Numbered from the stretch's first letter, positions 16,270-23,953 are shown. The stretch: 28,736 nucleotides of DNA from an uncultured Lachnospiraceae bacterium (GCA_910578115.1 CAJTPO010000038.1:1-28736), one strand, 5' to 3'. Numbers and translations are program-made. Notes: generated from the sequence alone by a model not told the origin.

Positions 16270-17442
16270 ATGAGCATACAATTTGCACACAGGATGAAAG
16301 ACTATGAAGCCGGTATTTTTCAGGTGCTGAACGAGAAGAAGGACGAGGCGGAGCGGCAGGGCAGGATGATCTATAACCTGTCTGTGGGGACGCCGGATTT
16401 TCCGCCCGCGGCGCATGTGGTGGAAGCGGTGGTGAAGGCTTCTGCGAAGCCGGAGAACTATAAGTACGCGCTGATCGATATTCCGGAGCTGATCGAAGCC
16501 GTGCAGACGCGCTATAAGAAGCGCTACGGCGTGACGCTTCAAAAGGACGAGATCATGTCCGTCTACGGTTCCCAGGAAGGGATCGCCCATATCTGCCTGT
16601 CGCTGTGTGATCCGGGGGACGTGGTGCTGGTGCCCAATCCGGGATATCCGATCTTCGGCATCGGGCCGTCGTTGGCGGGGGCCGAGGTGGTCACCTACGA
16701 TCTGAAGGAGGAAGACCACTATCTGCCGGATCTGAACGGGATGGCGGAAGAGGTGCTTGCACGGGCAAAATGCATGATCGTTTCCTATCCGCTGAATCCT
16801 GTCTGCAAGGCGGCGCCGGATGAATTCTACGAGAAACTGATTCCCTGGGCGGCGGCCCACGAGATCCTGATCATTCATGACAATGCCTATTCGGATATCA
16901 TCTATGACGGCAGGGAGGGCAGGTCGATCCTGCGCATTCCCGGGGCCAAAGAGACGGCGGTGGAGTTCTATTCCCTGTCCAAATCCTTTAATTATACCGG
17001 TGCAAGAGTCAGTTTCCTGACGGGAAATAAGGACGTGGTGGCCTGCTTCAAAAGGCTCCGTTCCCAGATCGATTACGGCACTTACCTGCCGGTACAGTAC
17101 GGCGCGGTGGCGGCGCTCACCGGTTCCGACCAGATGGTGAAGGATCAGTGTGCGGAGTACCAGAGAAGAAGAGATACGCTCTGCGGTGGCCTGCGCAGGA
17201 TCGGCTGGCCGATGGAGGACAGCGAAGGGACGATGTTCGCCTGGGCGAAGATTCCGGCAGGCTATACGGATGACGTGGCGTTTGTCATGGAGCTGGTGGA
17301 GAAGAGCGGCGTGCTGTGTACGCCGGGCAGCAGCTTCGGCTCTCTTGGAAAAGGGCATGTGCGGTTTGCCCTGACGATGCCGGTGGAGAAGATAAAGGAA
17401 GCGGTGGAGGCGATCGCGGCTTCCGGTATGATACGCGGATAA
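16270..17442 (+). CDS. Pyridoxal-phosphate aminotransferase, class I/II
   Basis: About 390 aa from the ATG at 16270, which has GAGGAAACAG upstream; the frame stays open upstream into the WYL gene but that part is not coding. Fold type I features are present: YNLSVGTPDFPP at the N-terminus, YGSQEGIAHICLSL (cofactor phosphate site), PNPGYPIF, SYPLNPVCKAAP (the Asn-Pro site), HDNAYSDIIYDG (Asp and Tyr to the cofactor) and the Schiff-base Lys in YSLSKSFNYTGARVSF. The closest remembered group is the LL-diaminopimelate/alanine aminotransferase branch. The NPTG motif is altered to NPVC, so the substrate is left open. A strong terminator follows. Confidence 0.87.
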   Translation: MSIQFAHRMKDYEAGIFQVLNEKKDEAERQGRMIYNLSVGTPDFPPAAHVVEAVVKASAKPENYKYALIDIPELIEAVQTRYKKRYGVTLQKDEIMSVYGSQEGIAHICLSLCDPGDVVLVPNPGYPIFGIGPSLAGAEVVTYDLKEEDHYLPDLNGMAEEVLARAKCMIVSYPLNPVCKAAPDEFYEKLIPWAAAHEILIIHDNAYSDIIYDGREGRSILRIPGAKETAVEFYSLSKSFNYTGARVSFLTGNKDVVACFKRLRSQIDYGTYLPVQYGAVAALTGSDQMVKDQCAEYQRRRDTLCGGLRRIGWPMEDSEGTMFAWAKIPAGYTDDVAFVMELVEKSGVLCTPGSSFGSLGKGHVRFALTMPVEKIKEAVEAIAASGMIRG

Positions 17443-17491
17443 GTGGTAAGGTGGGATTGTCAATAGCATTTTCATGGAAAAATATTTTTTG

Positions 17492-17522
17492 GGATATGTC
17501 ACAAAAAGGCATATCCTTTTTT
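17492..17522 (+). terminator. Intrinsic terminator after the aminotransferase gene
   Basis: GGATATGTC (17492-17500) pairs with GGCATATCC (17508-17516), 9 bp with one G-U pair and the loop ACAAAAA, followed by six T. It closes the upstream operon. Confidence 0.85.
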
Positions 17523-17547
17523 AGTATTTTTTCTATTGAGGGGGTCA

Positions 17548-17576
17548 TTGACAGAGTATGTGGGTTGGCATATACT
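17548..17576 (+). promoter_or_regulatory. Consensus sigma-A promoter for nrdD-nrdG
   Basis: TTGACA (17548-17553), a 17-bp spacer and TATACT (17571-17576). Predicted start near 17583. No gene with a convincing ribosome site lies before nrdD, so the transcript would have a leader of about 517 nt. Confidence 0.8.
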
Positions 17577-17585
17577 GAATGTACG

Positions 17586-17631
17586 CCACAAAATATGGGA
17601 ATTTTATGTCAACCAATTCTATATTTTGTAT
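17586..17631. promoter_or_regulatory. Candidate pair of NrdR boxes in the nrdD promoter region
   Basis: CCACAAAATATGGGAA (17586-17601, 10 of 16) and ATTCTATATTTTGTAT (17616-17631, 12 of 16) resemble the NrdR consensus ACACWATATATWGTGT. Their centres are 30 bp apart, near the three-turn spacing known for NrdR pairs, and they cover the first transcribed bases. NrdR represses ribonucleotide reductase operons in many bacteria. The match is by eye. Confidence 0.4.
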
Positions 17632-17869
17632 TTGTTATTCTGTTGCGCATCAGTTGTGTTTTGTGGCAGATTCAATACTGTCAGGTACGGGCAATAAGAA
17701 AACGTCAAATCATTGTCTGAATATTGTGAAGGGGAATCGTGTTCGAACGCATGGCCGTTTTATATGGAAATGTGTCTTTTGGATGATTGGCGTGATATGT
17801 TATGTAAACTAAAGGGGATTCGGAGAGTAGAAAGTGCCTGTACAGGTTTGTATGCGCAAGCGGCGTATT

Positions 17870-17902
17870 TATAGTTAACGATGTTAGAAATTCGTTTACT
17901 AT
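17870..17902. repeat. Dispersed palindromic repeat, copy upstream of nrdD
   Basis: ATAGTTAACGA and TCGTTTACTAT-like arms around a TTAGAAATT core, in reverse orientation relative to the copies at 26519 and 26654, with one base missing in the centre. Its right arm runs directly into the 78-bp tandem units. Confidence 0.7.
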
Positions 17903-18065
17903 GAAAGTCTTCGACTTTCACAGCATGGATGGCCATGCGGCCTGCCAGGCGGCAGGCAGAGCATGATGGAAGTTTATTATGAAAGTCTTCGACTTTCACA
18001 GCATGGATGGCCATGCGGCCCGCCAGGCGGCAGGTTGAGCATGATGTAAGTTTACTATAGTAACA
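17895..18065. repeat. Two tandem 78-bp units, each with three hairpins, plus a terminal partial unit
   Basis: Units at 17895-17972 and 17973-18050, then a partial unit starting at 18051. Each unit starts with TTTACTAT or TTTATTAT and holds three inverted repeats: GAAAGTC-ttc-GACTTTC, GCATGG-atgg-CCATGC and GCCTGCC-aggc-GGCAGGC. In the second unit the last stem has one mismatch and one wobble. The array ends in TTTACTATAGTAAC, a half copy of the dispersed palindrome. It lies in the transcribed nrdD leader. Confidence 0.93.
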
Positions 18066-18099
18066 AGAACGAAGCAGTAAATACCATGGAGGGGAGTTA

Positions 18100-20289
18100 A
18101 TGAGCAGTAAGTTTGGAACAGACGCTACGGCAGAAGAGAATTTCAGGATGGAGTACCAGCCGGATAAGATCGTGAAGGTGATCAAGAAGGATGGGAGTCT
18201 GGAAGATTTCAATGTCCAGAAGGTCATCGACGCCGTAGGGAAGAGTGCTTATCGTGCGCTGACCAAATTCACGGATGAAGAGAAGCGCCATATATGCCAG
18301 ACTGTGATCGATAAGGTTAACGAGCTGGGGGAGGAGCAGATTCCGATCCAGATCATGCACAATGTGGTGGAGAGTGCGCTGGAGGATGTGAAACCCATCG
18401 TTGCCAAGAGTTATCGGGACTATCGCAACTATAAGCAGGATTTTGTGCGGATGATGGACGATGTGTATAAGAAGAGCCAGTCCATCATGTATATAGGAGA
18501 CAAGGAGAACGCTAATACGGACAGCGCGCTCGTCTCCACCAAGAGAAGCCTGATCTTCAATCAGTTTAACAAGGAGCTGTACCAGAAGTTTTTCATGACC
18601 ACGGAAGAGATTCAGGCGTGCCGGGACGGGTATCTGTATGTGCATGACATGTCCGCCAGAAGAGATACGATGAACTGCTGTCTGTTCAACGTGGCGGAGG
18701 TTTTAAGCGGCGGCTTCGAGATGGGCAATATCTGGTATAACGAGCCCAAGACGCTGGATGTGGCCTTCGACGTGATCGGCGATATCGTGTTGAGCGCTGC
18801 CAGCCAGCAGTACGGCGGTTTTACCGTGCCGGAGGTGGACAAGATCCTGGAGCCCTATGCGGAGAAATCCTATAAGCGGGATATCGAGAAGTATATGCGG
18901 CTGGGGATTGACGAAGAGACTGCCAAAGCGGAAGCGCTGGCAGATGTGAAGAAAGAATTTGAACAGGGCTTTCAGGGCTGGGAATATAAATTCAATACCG
19001 TGGCCAGCAGCCGCGGAGATTATCCTTTTATCACCGTGACAGCGGGCATCGGTACGGGAAGATTTGCGAGGATGGCGACCATCGTCATGCTCAATGTGCG
19101 CCGCAACGGACAGGGCAAGAAGGAATGCAGGAAGCCGGTGTTGTTCCCGAAGATCGTTTTTCTGTATGACGAGAACCTGCACGGGCCGGGGAAGGAGCTG
19201 GAAGAGGTATTTGACGCAGGGGTGGAGTGTTCGGCCAAGACCATGTATCCGGACTGGCTGAGCCTGACCGGCAAGGGTTATATCGCCAGCATGTACAAGC
19301 AGTACGGCAAGGTGATCTCTCCTATGGGGTGCAGGGCCTTTCTGTCTCCCTGGTATGAGCGGGGCGGTATGCATCCGGCGGATGACGAGGACAGCCCTGT
19401 ATTCGTGGGCAGATTTAATATCGGCGTGGTTTCCCTGCATCTGCCGATGATCCTGGCGAAGTCCCGTCAGGAGAGCAGGGATTTCTATGAGGTGCTGGAC
19501 TATTATCTGAATCTGATCAGACAGCTGCACATCCGGACCTATGCGTATCTGGGAGAGATGCGCGCGTCCACAAATCCGCTGGCGTACTGCGAGGGCGGTT
19601 TCCTGGGCGGACACCTGCAGCTGCACGACAAGATCAAGCCGATCCTGAAGACGGCAACGGCCAGTTTCGGCATTACGGCGTTTAATGAGCTGCAGGAGCT
19701 GTACAACGGCAAGTCTCTGGTGGAGGACGGCGCTTTTGCGCTGGAGGTTTTGGAACATATCAATGAGAAGATAGCAGAATATAAGGAAGCAGACGGCAAT
19801 CTGTACGCGATCTACGGCACGCCGGCGGAGAACCTCTGCGGCCTGCAGGTGAAGCAGTTCCGGGCGAAATACGGCATTATCGAAGGCGTATCCGACAGGG
19901 AGTATGTCTCCAACAGCTTCCACTGTCATGTGACGGAGGATATCACGCCCATCGAGAAGCAGGATCTGGAATATCGTTTCTGGGAACTGGCCAACGGCGG
20001 CAAGATCCAGTATGTAAAATATCCGATCGACTATAATATCGACGCCATCAAAACCCTGATCCGTCGCGCCATGGAGATGGGATTCTATGAAGGTGTCAAT
20101 CTGTCGCTGGCGTACTGCGATGACTGCGGTCATCAGGAGCTGGAGATGGATGTCTGTCCTGTATGCGGCAGCCGTAATCTGACGAAGATCGACCGTATGA
20201 ACGGTTATCTGGCATATTCCCGTGTGCACGGGGATACCAGATTGAGTGAGGCGAAGATGGCGGAGATCGCAGAAAGGAAAAGTATGTAA
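18100..20289 (+). CDS. nrdD: Anaerobic (class III) ribonucleoside-triphosphate reductase
   Basis: A 729-aa glycyl-radical enzyme that reduces ribonucleotides to deoxyribonucleotides without oxygen. Residues about 22-115 are an ATP-cone allosteric domain (KVIKKDGSLEDFNVQKVIDA). The catalytic barrel contains MSARRDTMNCCLFNV, SSRGDYPFITVT and SPWYERGG. The C-terminal zinc ribbon has four Cys in CDDC and CPVCG, and the radical loop follows as RMNGYLAYSRVHGD, where the Gly of NGYL is the likely radical site. A strong GGAGGGGAG site precedes the ATG. The stop overlaps the nrdG start as TAATG, so the two are translationally coupled. Confidence 0.97.
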   Translation: MSSKFGTDATAEENFRMEYQPDKIVKVIKKDGSLEDFNVQKVIDAVGKSAYRALTKFTDEEKRHICQTVIDKVNELGEEQIPIQIMHNVVESALEDVKPIVAKSYRDYRNYKQDFVRMMDDVYKKSQSIMYIGDKENANTDSALVSTKRSLIFNQFNKELYQKFFMTTEEIQACRDGYLYVHDMSARRDTMNCCLFNVAEVLSGGFEMGNIWYNEPKTLDVAFDVIGDIVLSAASQQYGGFTVPEVDKILEPYAEKSYKRDIEKYMRLGIDEETAKAEALADVKKEFEQGFQGWEYKFNTVASSRGDYPFITVTAGIGTGRFARMATIVMLNVRRNGQGKKECRKPVLFPKIVFLYDENLHGPGKELEEVFDAGVECSAKTMYPDWLSLTGKGYIASMYKQYGKVISPMGCRAFLSPWYERGGMHPADDEDSPVFVGRFNIGVVSLHLPMILAKSRQESRDFYEVLDYYLNLIRQLHIRTYAYLGEMRASTNPLAYCEGGFLGGHLQLHDKIKPILKTATASFGITAFNELQELYNGKSLVEDGAFALEVLEHINEKIAEYKEADGNLYAIYGTPAENLCGLQVKQFRAKYGIIEGVSDREYVSNSFHCHVTEDITPIEKQDLEYRFWELANGGKIQYVKYPIDYNIDAIKTLIRRAMEMGFYEGVNLSLAYCDDCGHQELEMDVCPVCGSRNLTKIDRMNGYLAYSRVHGDTRLSEAKMAEIAERKSM

Positions 20290-20792
20290 TGAGATATCAC
20301 AATATAACCAGGGATGATATGCTGAACGGCGACGGCCTGCGTGTGGTGCTCTGGGTGGCCGGCTGTTCCCACTGCTGTAAGGATTGCCATAATCCGATCA
20401 CGTGGGATCCGGACGGCGGCGTATTGTTTGACGAGCAGGCCAGGCAGGAGCTGTTTGGTCAGCTGGAGAAGCCCTACATCTCCGGGATCACCTTTTCCGG
20501 CGGAGATCCGCTGCACGCGGCCAACCGGCTGGCGGTGCGGGAGCTGATGGAGGAGATCAGGGAGCGATACCCGGACAAGACCATCTGGCTCTACACCGGG
20601 GATAAGTGGGAAGATATCCGGCATTATACCCTGCTTGAGTTTGTGGATGTACTGGTGGACGGGGAGTTTGTACAGGACTTAAAAGACACGAAGCTGCGCT
20701 GGCGGGGAAGCGCCAACCAGCGGGTGATCGATGTGCAGGCCAGCCTGCAGAAAGAAGATCCCTCCGTGCCGGTGCTGCACTGCAGTGAATGA
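20289..20792 (+). CDS. nrdG: Anaerobic ribonucleotide reductase activating protein (radical SAM)
   Basis: A 167-aa radical-SAM enzyme that generates the glycyl radical on NrdD. The iron-sulfur cluster motif CxxxCxxC is within AGCSHCCKDCHNPITWD, and the SAM-site motif is FSGGDPL. The length is normal for NrdG. The ATG overlaps the nrdD stop by one base. After the gene come about 100 bp with a short CCGGT/ACCGG inverted repeat but no T-tract, so transcription may continue into dut. Confidence 0.96.
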   Translation: MRYHNITRDDMLNGDGLRVVLWVAGCSHCCKDCHNPITWDPDGGVLFDEQARQELFGQLEKPYISGITFSGGDPLHAANRLAVRELMEEIRERYPDKTIWLYTGDKWEDIRHYTLLEFVDVLVDGEFVQDLKDTKLRWRGSANQRVIDVQASLQKEDPSVPVLHCSE

Positions 20793-20895
20793 CCGGTAAT
20801 AAAGACACCGGAAAAAGAAAGATACAGAAGGAAAACCGGCCGGAAACAGGCAACAGCGAGTAACGGCTACAGCGGGAAAGGGTTAACAGAAGAGA

Positions 20896-21330
20896 GTGAA
20901 AACGATCAAGATCAAATATTTTTCGGATAAAATTGAGAAACTGACCTATATAGACGGCAAGTCTGACTGGATCGATCTGCGGGCGGCGGAAGATGTGACG
21001 CTGCAGCAGGGGGAATTCAAGCTGATCCCGCTTGGTGTGGGGATGGAACTGCCCAAAGGCTATGAGGCGCACGTGGTGCCAAGAAGTTCGACCTTTAAGA
21101 ATTTCGGCATTATCCAGACGAATCATCAGGGTGTGATTGACAGCTCTTACTGCGGAGACAATGACCAGTGGTTTATGCCGGTTTACGCCCTGCGGGATAC
21201 ACAGATCCATATCAACGACAGAATCTGTCAGTTCCGCATTATGGAGAATCAGCCGAAGATCGTCTTTGACGAGGTGGCGCATCTGGAACATGAAGACCGC
21301 GGCGGACATGGCAGCACAGGGAAACAGTAA
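20896..21330 (+). CDS. dut: dUTP diphosphatase (dUTPase)
   Basis: A 144-aa trimeric-type dUTPase that hydrolyses dUTP to dUMP and pyrophosphate, keeping uracil out of DNA and supplying dUMP for dTMP synthesis. The five family motifs are in order: I SDWIDLRA, II PRSSTFKNFG, III GVIDSSYCGDNDQW, IV CQFRIMEN and V RGGHGSTG at the C-terminus. The start is a GTG with AACAGAAGAGA upstream. It follows nrdDG in the same direction without an obvious terminator, making a dNTP-supply operon. A long hairpin terminator follows. Confidence 0.93.
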   Translation: MKTIKIKYFSDKIEKLTYIDGKSDWIDLRAAEDVTLQQGEFKLIPLGVGMELPKGYEAHVVPRSSTFKNFGIIQTNHQGVIDSSYCGDNDQWFMPVYALRDTQIHINDRICQFRIMENQPKIVFDEVAHLEHEDRGGHGSTGKQ

Positions 21331-21344
21331 TCTGCCGGATGATA

Positions 21345-21375
21345 TGAATAAGAAAACTCCTTTCAAGACATACTA
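21345..21375 (+). promoter_or_regulatory. Sigma-G (forespore) promoter for the gerA/spoVAF-like gene
   Basis: TGAATA (21345-21350), an 18-bp spacer and CATACTA (21369-21375). Both boxes fit the established Bacillus sigma-G pattern. The -10 overlaps the end of the 5' arm and the start of the loop of the dut terminator, so transcription should begin at about 21381, inside the loop. Confidence 0.72.
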
Positions 21376-21408
21376 GCAGCAATAAGGAATGTCTTGGAAG
21401 GAGTTTTT
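21353..21408 (+). terminator. Long dut terminator hairpin containing the ribosome site of the next gene
   Basis: Arms 21353-21371 and 21389-21407 form a 19-bp stem with a single T-G wobble around a 17-nt loop. The stem has A4 at its 5' base and ends in five T (21404-21408). The 3' arm contains GGAAGGAG (21396-21403), which is 9 nt before the GTG at 21413 that I choose as the start of the next gene. Confidence 0.85.
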
Positions 21409-21412
21409 GACA

Positions 21413-22846
21413 GTGCAGAAAAGAGAAGAAGCGAACGAGAGAATGACAACCTCCCTGCAGCAGACCATGGTGTATATGAAGGAGAGGATGGCGCCGGACT
21501 CCAGCTTTGACGTGGTCTACCGCGTGATCGAGGTAGGAGGAAGGCAGGCGTGTATTTATTTTATAGACGGGTTCTGCAAGGATGAGCTGATGATGAAGAT
21601 CCTGCAGTACTTTATCGGCCTGAAAGCGGAGGATATGCCGCAGAATGCCTATGAGATGGCCAAAAGGGCCACCCCCTATGTGGAGGTGGATCTAAAGGAC
21701 AAGTGGGAGGATATTTTCTACAATATCCTGTCAGGTGTCTTTGCGCTGTTTATCGACGGTTACGACAGATGTATTCTGCTCGATTCCCGAACCTATCCTG
21801 CCAGAGGGGTGGAGGAACCGGATAAGGATAAGACGCTGCGCGGTTCCAAGGACGGTTTCGTGGAAACGGTTGTCTTCAATACGGCGCTGATCAGGCGCAG
21901 AATCCGGAGCACAGAGCTTCGCATGGAGATGATGAATGCCGGAAAAAGCTCCCGCACGGATATTGTCCTGTGCTATATGGACAACCGGGTGGATCACGGC
22001 TTTCTGGAAAAAGTCAGAAAGCGGATTGAAAGCATTAAGGTAGATGCCCTGACCATGAATCAGGAGAGCCTTGCCGAATGTCTGTATCAGCGTAAATGGT
22101 TCAATCCTTTCCCGAAATTTAAATTCACGGAGCGGCCTGATGTGGCGGCGGCGCAGGTGCTGGAAGGGGATATTGTCATTCTGGTGGACAATTCGCCTTC
22201 GGCCATGATTGTGCCGACTTCCATCTTTGATATCGTGGAGGAGGCGGACGACTATTATTTTCCGCCGATCACGGGAACCTACCTGCGGCTGTCGAGATTT
22301 GTGATCTCGATTCTGACTTACATCATGACGCCGACTTTTCTGCTTCTGATGAACAATCCCGAATGGGTGCCGCAGTCCTTTGACTTTATCATGCTGCAGG
22401 AGGATCCGAATATCCCTCTGTTGGCGCAGTTTTTGATCCTGGAGCTGGCGATCGACGGTTTGAAGCTGGCGGCAGTTAACACCCCAAATATGCTCAGCAC
22501 ACCCTTAAGCGTGATGGCCGGTCTGGTGCTGGGAGAGTTCTCGGTCAACAGCGGCTGGTTCAACAGTGAGGTAATGTTGTATATGGCGTTCGTGGCCATC
22601 GCCAATTACACCCAGCAGAACTATGAGCTGGGATATGCGCTGAAATTCATGCGGATCCTGAATCTGATCCTGACGGCGCTGTTTGGTCTCTACGGCTATA
22701 TCGGGGCGATCCTGTTCTTTCTGCTGGCGATCGTCTGCAACAAGACGCTGTCGGATAAAAGCTATATCTATCCGCTCATACCCTTTAATTTCCGCCAGCT
22801 GGCCAAGCGGCTTCTGCGTCTGCGGCTGCCGGAGGCAAAACAGTAA
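21413..22846 (+). CDS. GerA-family spore membrane protein, probably SpoVAF-like
   Basis: About 477 aa from a GTG at 21413 with GGAAGGAG 9 nt upstream. An ATG at 21389 gives 485 aa but has only a poor site 3 nt before it. The N-terminal soluble part includes DRCILLDSRTYPARGVEEPD and the family block RGSKDGFVETVVFNTALIRR. The C-terminal membrane domain, from about residue 295, has five or so helices. The RGxEEPD and DGFxE blocks match GerAA/SpoVAF proteins, which take part in spore germination and inner-membrane ion or dipicolinate release. No gerB or gerC partner follows, which favours a stand-alone SpoVAF-like role. The sigma-G promoter supports forespore expression. Confidence 0.88.
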   Translation: MQKREEANERMTTSLQQTMVYMKERMAPDSSFDVVYRVIEVGGRQACIYFIDGFCKDELMMKILQYFIGLKAEDMPQNAYEMAKRATPYVEVDLKDKWEDIFYNILSGVFALFIDGYDRCILLDSRTYPARGVEEPDKDKTLRGSKDGFVETVVFNTALIRRRIRSTELRMEMMNAGKSSRTDIVLCYMDNRVDHGFLEKVRKRIESIKVDALTMNQESLAECLYQRKWFNPFPKFKFTERPDVAAAQVLEGDIVILVDNSPSAMIVPTSIFDIVEEADDYYFPPITGTYLRLSRFVISILTYIMTPTFLLLMNNPEWVPQSFDFIMLQEDPNIPLLAQFLILELAIDGLKLAAVNTPNMLSTPLSVMAGLVLGEFSVNSGWFNSEVMLYMAFVAIANYTQQNYELGYALKFMRILNLILTALFGLYGYIGAILFFLLAIVCNKTLSDKSYIYPLIPFNFRQLAKRLLRLRLPEAKQ

Positions 22847-22905
22847 CACGCGGGCCTTATCAAAAATTCCACTGTCGTTTACGGAAGATTACTGGAAGAA
22901 GGGAA

Positions 22906-22934
22906 TTGCTAAATGTCCGTTCTTCTGGTATGAT
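22906..22934 (+). promoter_or_regulatory. Sigma-A promoter for manA
   Basis: TTGCTA (22906-22911), a 17-bp spacer and TATGAT (22929-22934) with an upstream TGG forming an extended -10. The start falls near 22941, so the ATG at 22941 would be almost leaderless and the ATG at 22959 is preferred for manA. Confidence 0.6.
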
Positions 22935-22958
22935 ACGATAATGGAGACAAAAGAACGT

Positions 22959-23915
22959 ATGGTATTAGCAGAACAGACAAACAAAGAGATCATATTTTTA
23001 AAGCCGGTATTCAGACAGATGGTATGGGGCGGAGACAGGCTGGGCCGGGAATGGCACTATGAGATTCCGGACAGCAATACGGGGGAGTGCTGGGGCGTCA
23101 GCGCTCACCCCAACGGCGACTGTACGGTCCGGGAAGGACGTTATGCAGGAGAAGCCCTTTCAGCACTGTGGGAGAAGCACCCGGAGCTTTTTGGCAACAC
23201 CGGGCTGGACAGGTTCCCGCTGCTGGTGAAGATCATTGACGCCAGAGCAGACCTGAGCATTCAGGTGCACCCCGACGATGTCTATGCCGGCATTCATGAG
23301 AACGGTTCCCTGGGGAAGAGTGAATGCTGGTATGTGCTGGCCTGTGACGAGGATTCCCGCCTGATCATCGGCCATAATGCAAAAGACAGGGCCGAGCTTG
23401 TGGAGATGATCCGCCAGGGGCGCTGGCAGGAACTGATCCGGGAGATTCCTGTGAAAAAGGGCGACTTTATCCGGATCGAACCGGGCACCGTGCACGCGAT
23501 CAAAGGCGGCATTATGGTCATGGAGCTGCAGCAGAGCAGTGACATTACATACCGTGTTTATGACTATGGCAGACTGGTAGACGGTAAACCGAGAGAACTG
23601 CATATCGACAAGAGCATTGACGTGATCACAGTGCCGGCGGCCAGGATTGAGGACACCATCGTGAAGGCGGACGAACTGCCGCAGAACGTGATGAATCTGC
23701 TCTGCGCCTGTGCATGTTTCCGGATATGGAAAGCGGACGTGACAAGCACGGTCACATTTGAGCAGACCTGTCCTTTTCTGAACATGAGCGTGATCGAAGG
23801 AGAGGGGACAGTGAACGGACAGACGGTCCGTAAAGGAGATCATTTCATCTTGCCGAGCGGATTCGGCGAGGTAGTCATGGAGGGAACTATGCAGGTGATC
23901 GCTTCGGCGATCTGA
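22959..23915 (+). CDS. manA: Mannose-6-phosphate isomerase, class I
   Basis: About 318 aa, the usual size of Firmicute ManA. It interconverts fructose-6-phosphate and mannose-6-phosphate using zinc in a cupin fold. Family blocks are IIFLKPVFRQMVWGGDRLG at the N-terminus, PLLVKIIDARADLSIQVHPDD (metal-binding Gln and His), KSECWYVL (Glu ligand) and EPGTVHAIKGG (His ligand), then ELQQSSDITYRVYDYGR near the active site. I prefer the ATG at 22959, with GGAG 12 nt upstream, over the in-frame ATG at 22941, because the promoter starts transcription at about 22941. A perfect 10-bp terminator follows. Confidence 0.93.
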   Translation: MVLAEQTNKEIIFLKPVFRQMVWGGDRLGREWHYEIPDSNTGECWGVSAHPNGDCTVREGRYAGEALSALWEKHPELFGNTGLDRFPLLVKIIDARADLSIQVHPDDVYAGIHENGSLGKSECWYVLACDEDSRLIIGHNAKDRAELVEMIRQGRWQELIREIPVKKGDFIRIEPGTVHAIKGGIMVMELQQSSDITYRVYDYGRLVDGKPRELHIDKSIDVITVPAARIEDTIVKADELPQNVMNLLCACACFRIWKADVTSTVTFEQTCPFLNMSVIEGEGTVNGQTVRKGDHFILPSGFGEVVMEGTMQVIASAI

Positions 23916-23953
23916 ATATAGAACATCTGAATACAGCAGGAGCACAGACGAAA

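Larger units (their letters stand above)
17632..18099 (+). other. Long nrdD leader without a supported gene
   Basis: From about 17632 to 17869 I see no gene with a ribosome site and no recognised RNA class. A 77-codon open frame at 17579-17812 has no ribosome site and would start at or before the predicted transcription start. The rest, 17870-18065, consists of the palindrome and tandem repeats described separately, followed by the nrdD ribosome site. Confidence 0.5.

Noticed and set aside
17579..17812. 77-codon plus-strand frame in the nrdD leader
   Set aside because: No ribosome site; its ATG lies before the predicted transcription start; composition is not protein-like.
17895..18065. CRISPR array reading of the 78-bp repeats
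   Set aside because: Only two long units with no unique spacers and no cas genes nearby.
17760..18227. Minus-strand 155-codon frame with internal repeats (RLAGRMAIHAVKVEDFH twice)
   Set aside because: It is the antisense reading of the 78-bp hairpin repeats and overlaps the start of nrdD. It has no ribosome site, and its peptide repeat simply mirrors the DNA repeat.
18703..20229. Minus-strand 508-codon open frame opposite nrdD
   Set aside because: Shadow of nrdD; the nrdD frame shows complete family motifs, while this one has no recognisable domain or start site.
22683..22958. N-terminal extension of ManA beginning with a TTG at 22683
   Set aside because: It overlaps the GerA-family gene in another frame, the peptide is Arg/Ser/Cys-rich shadow sequence, and a promoter lies at 22906-22934.
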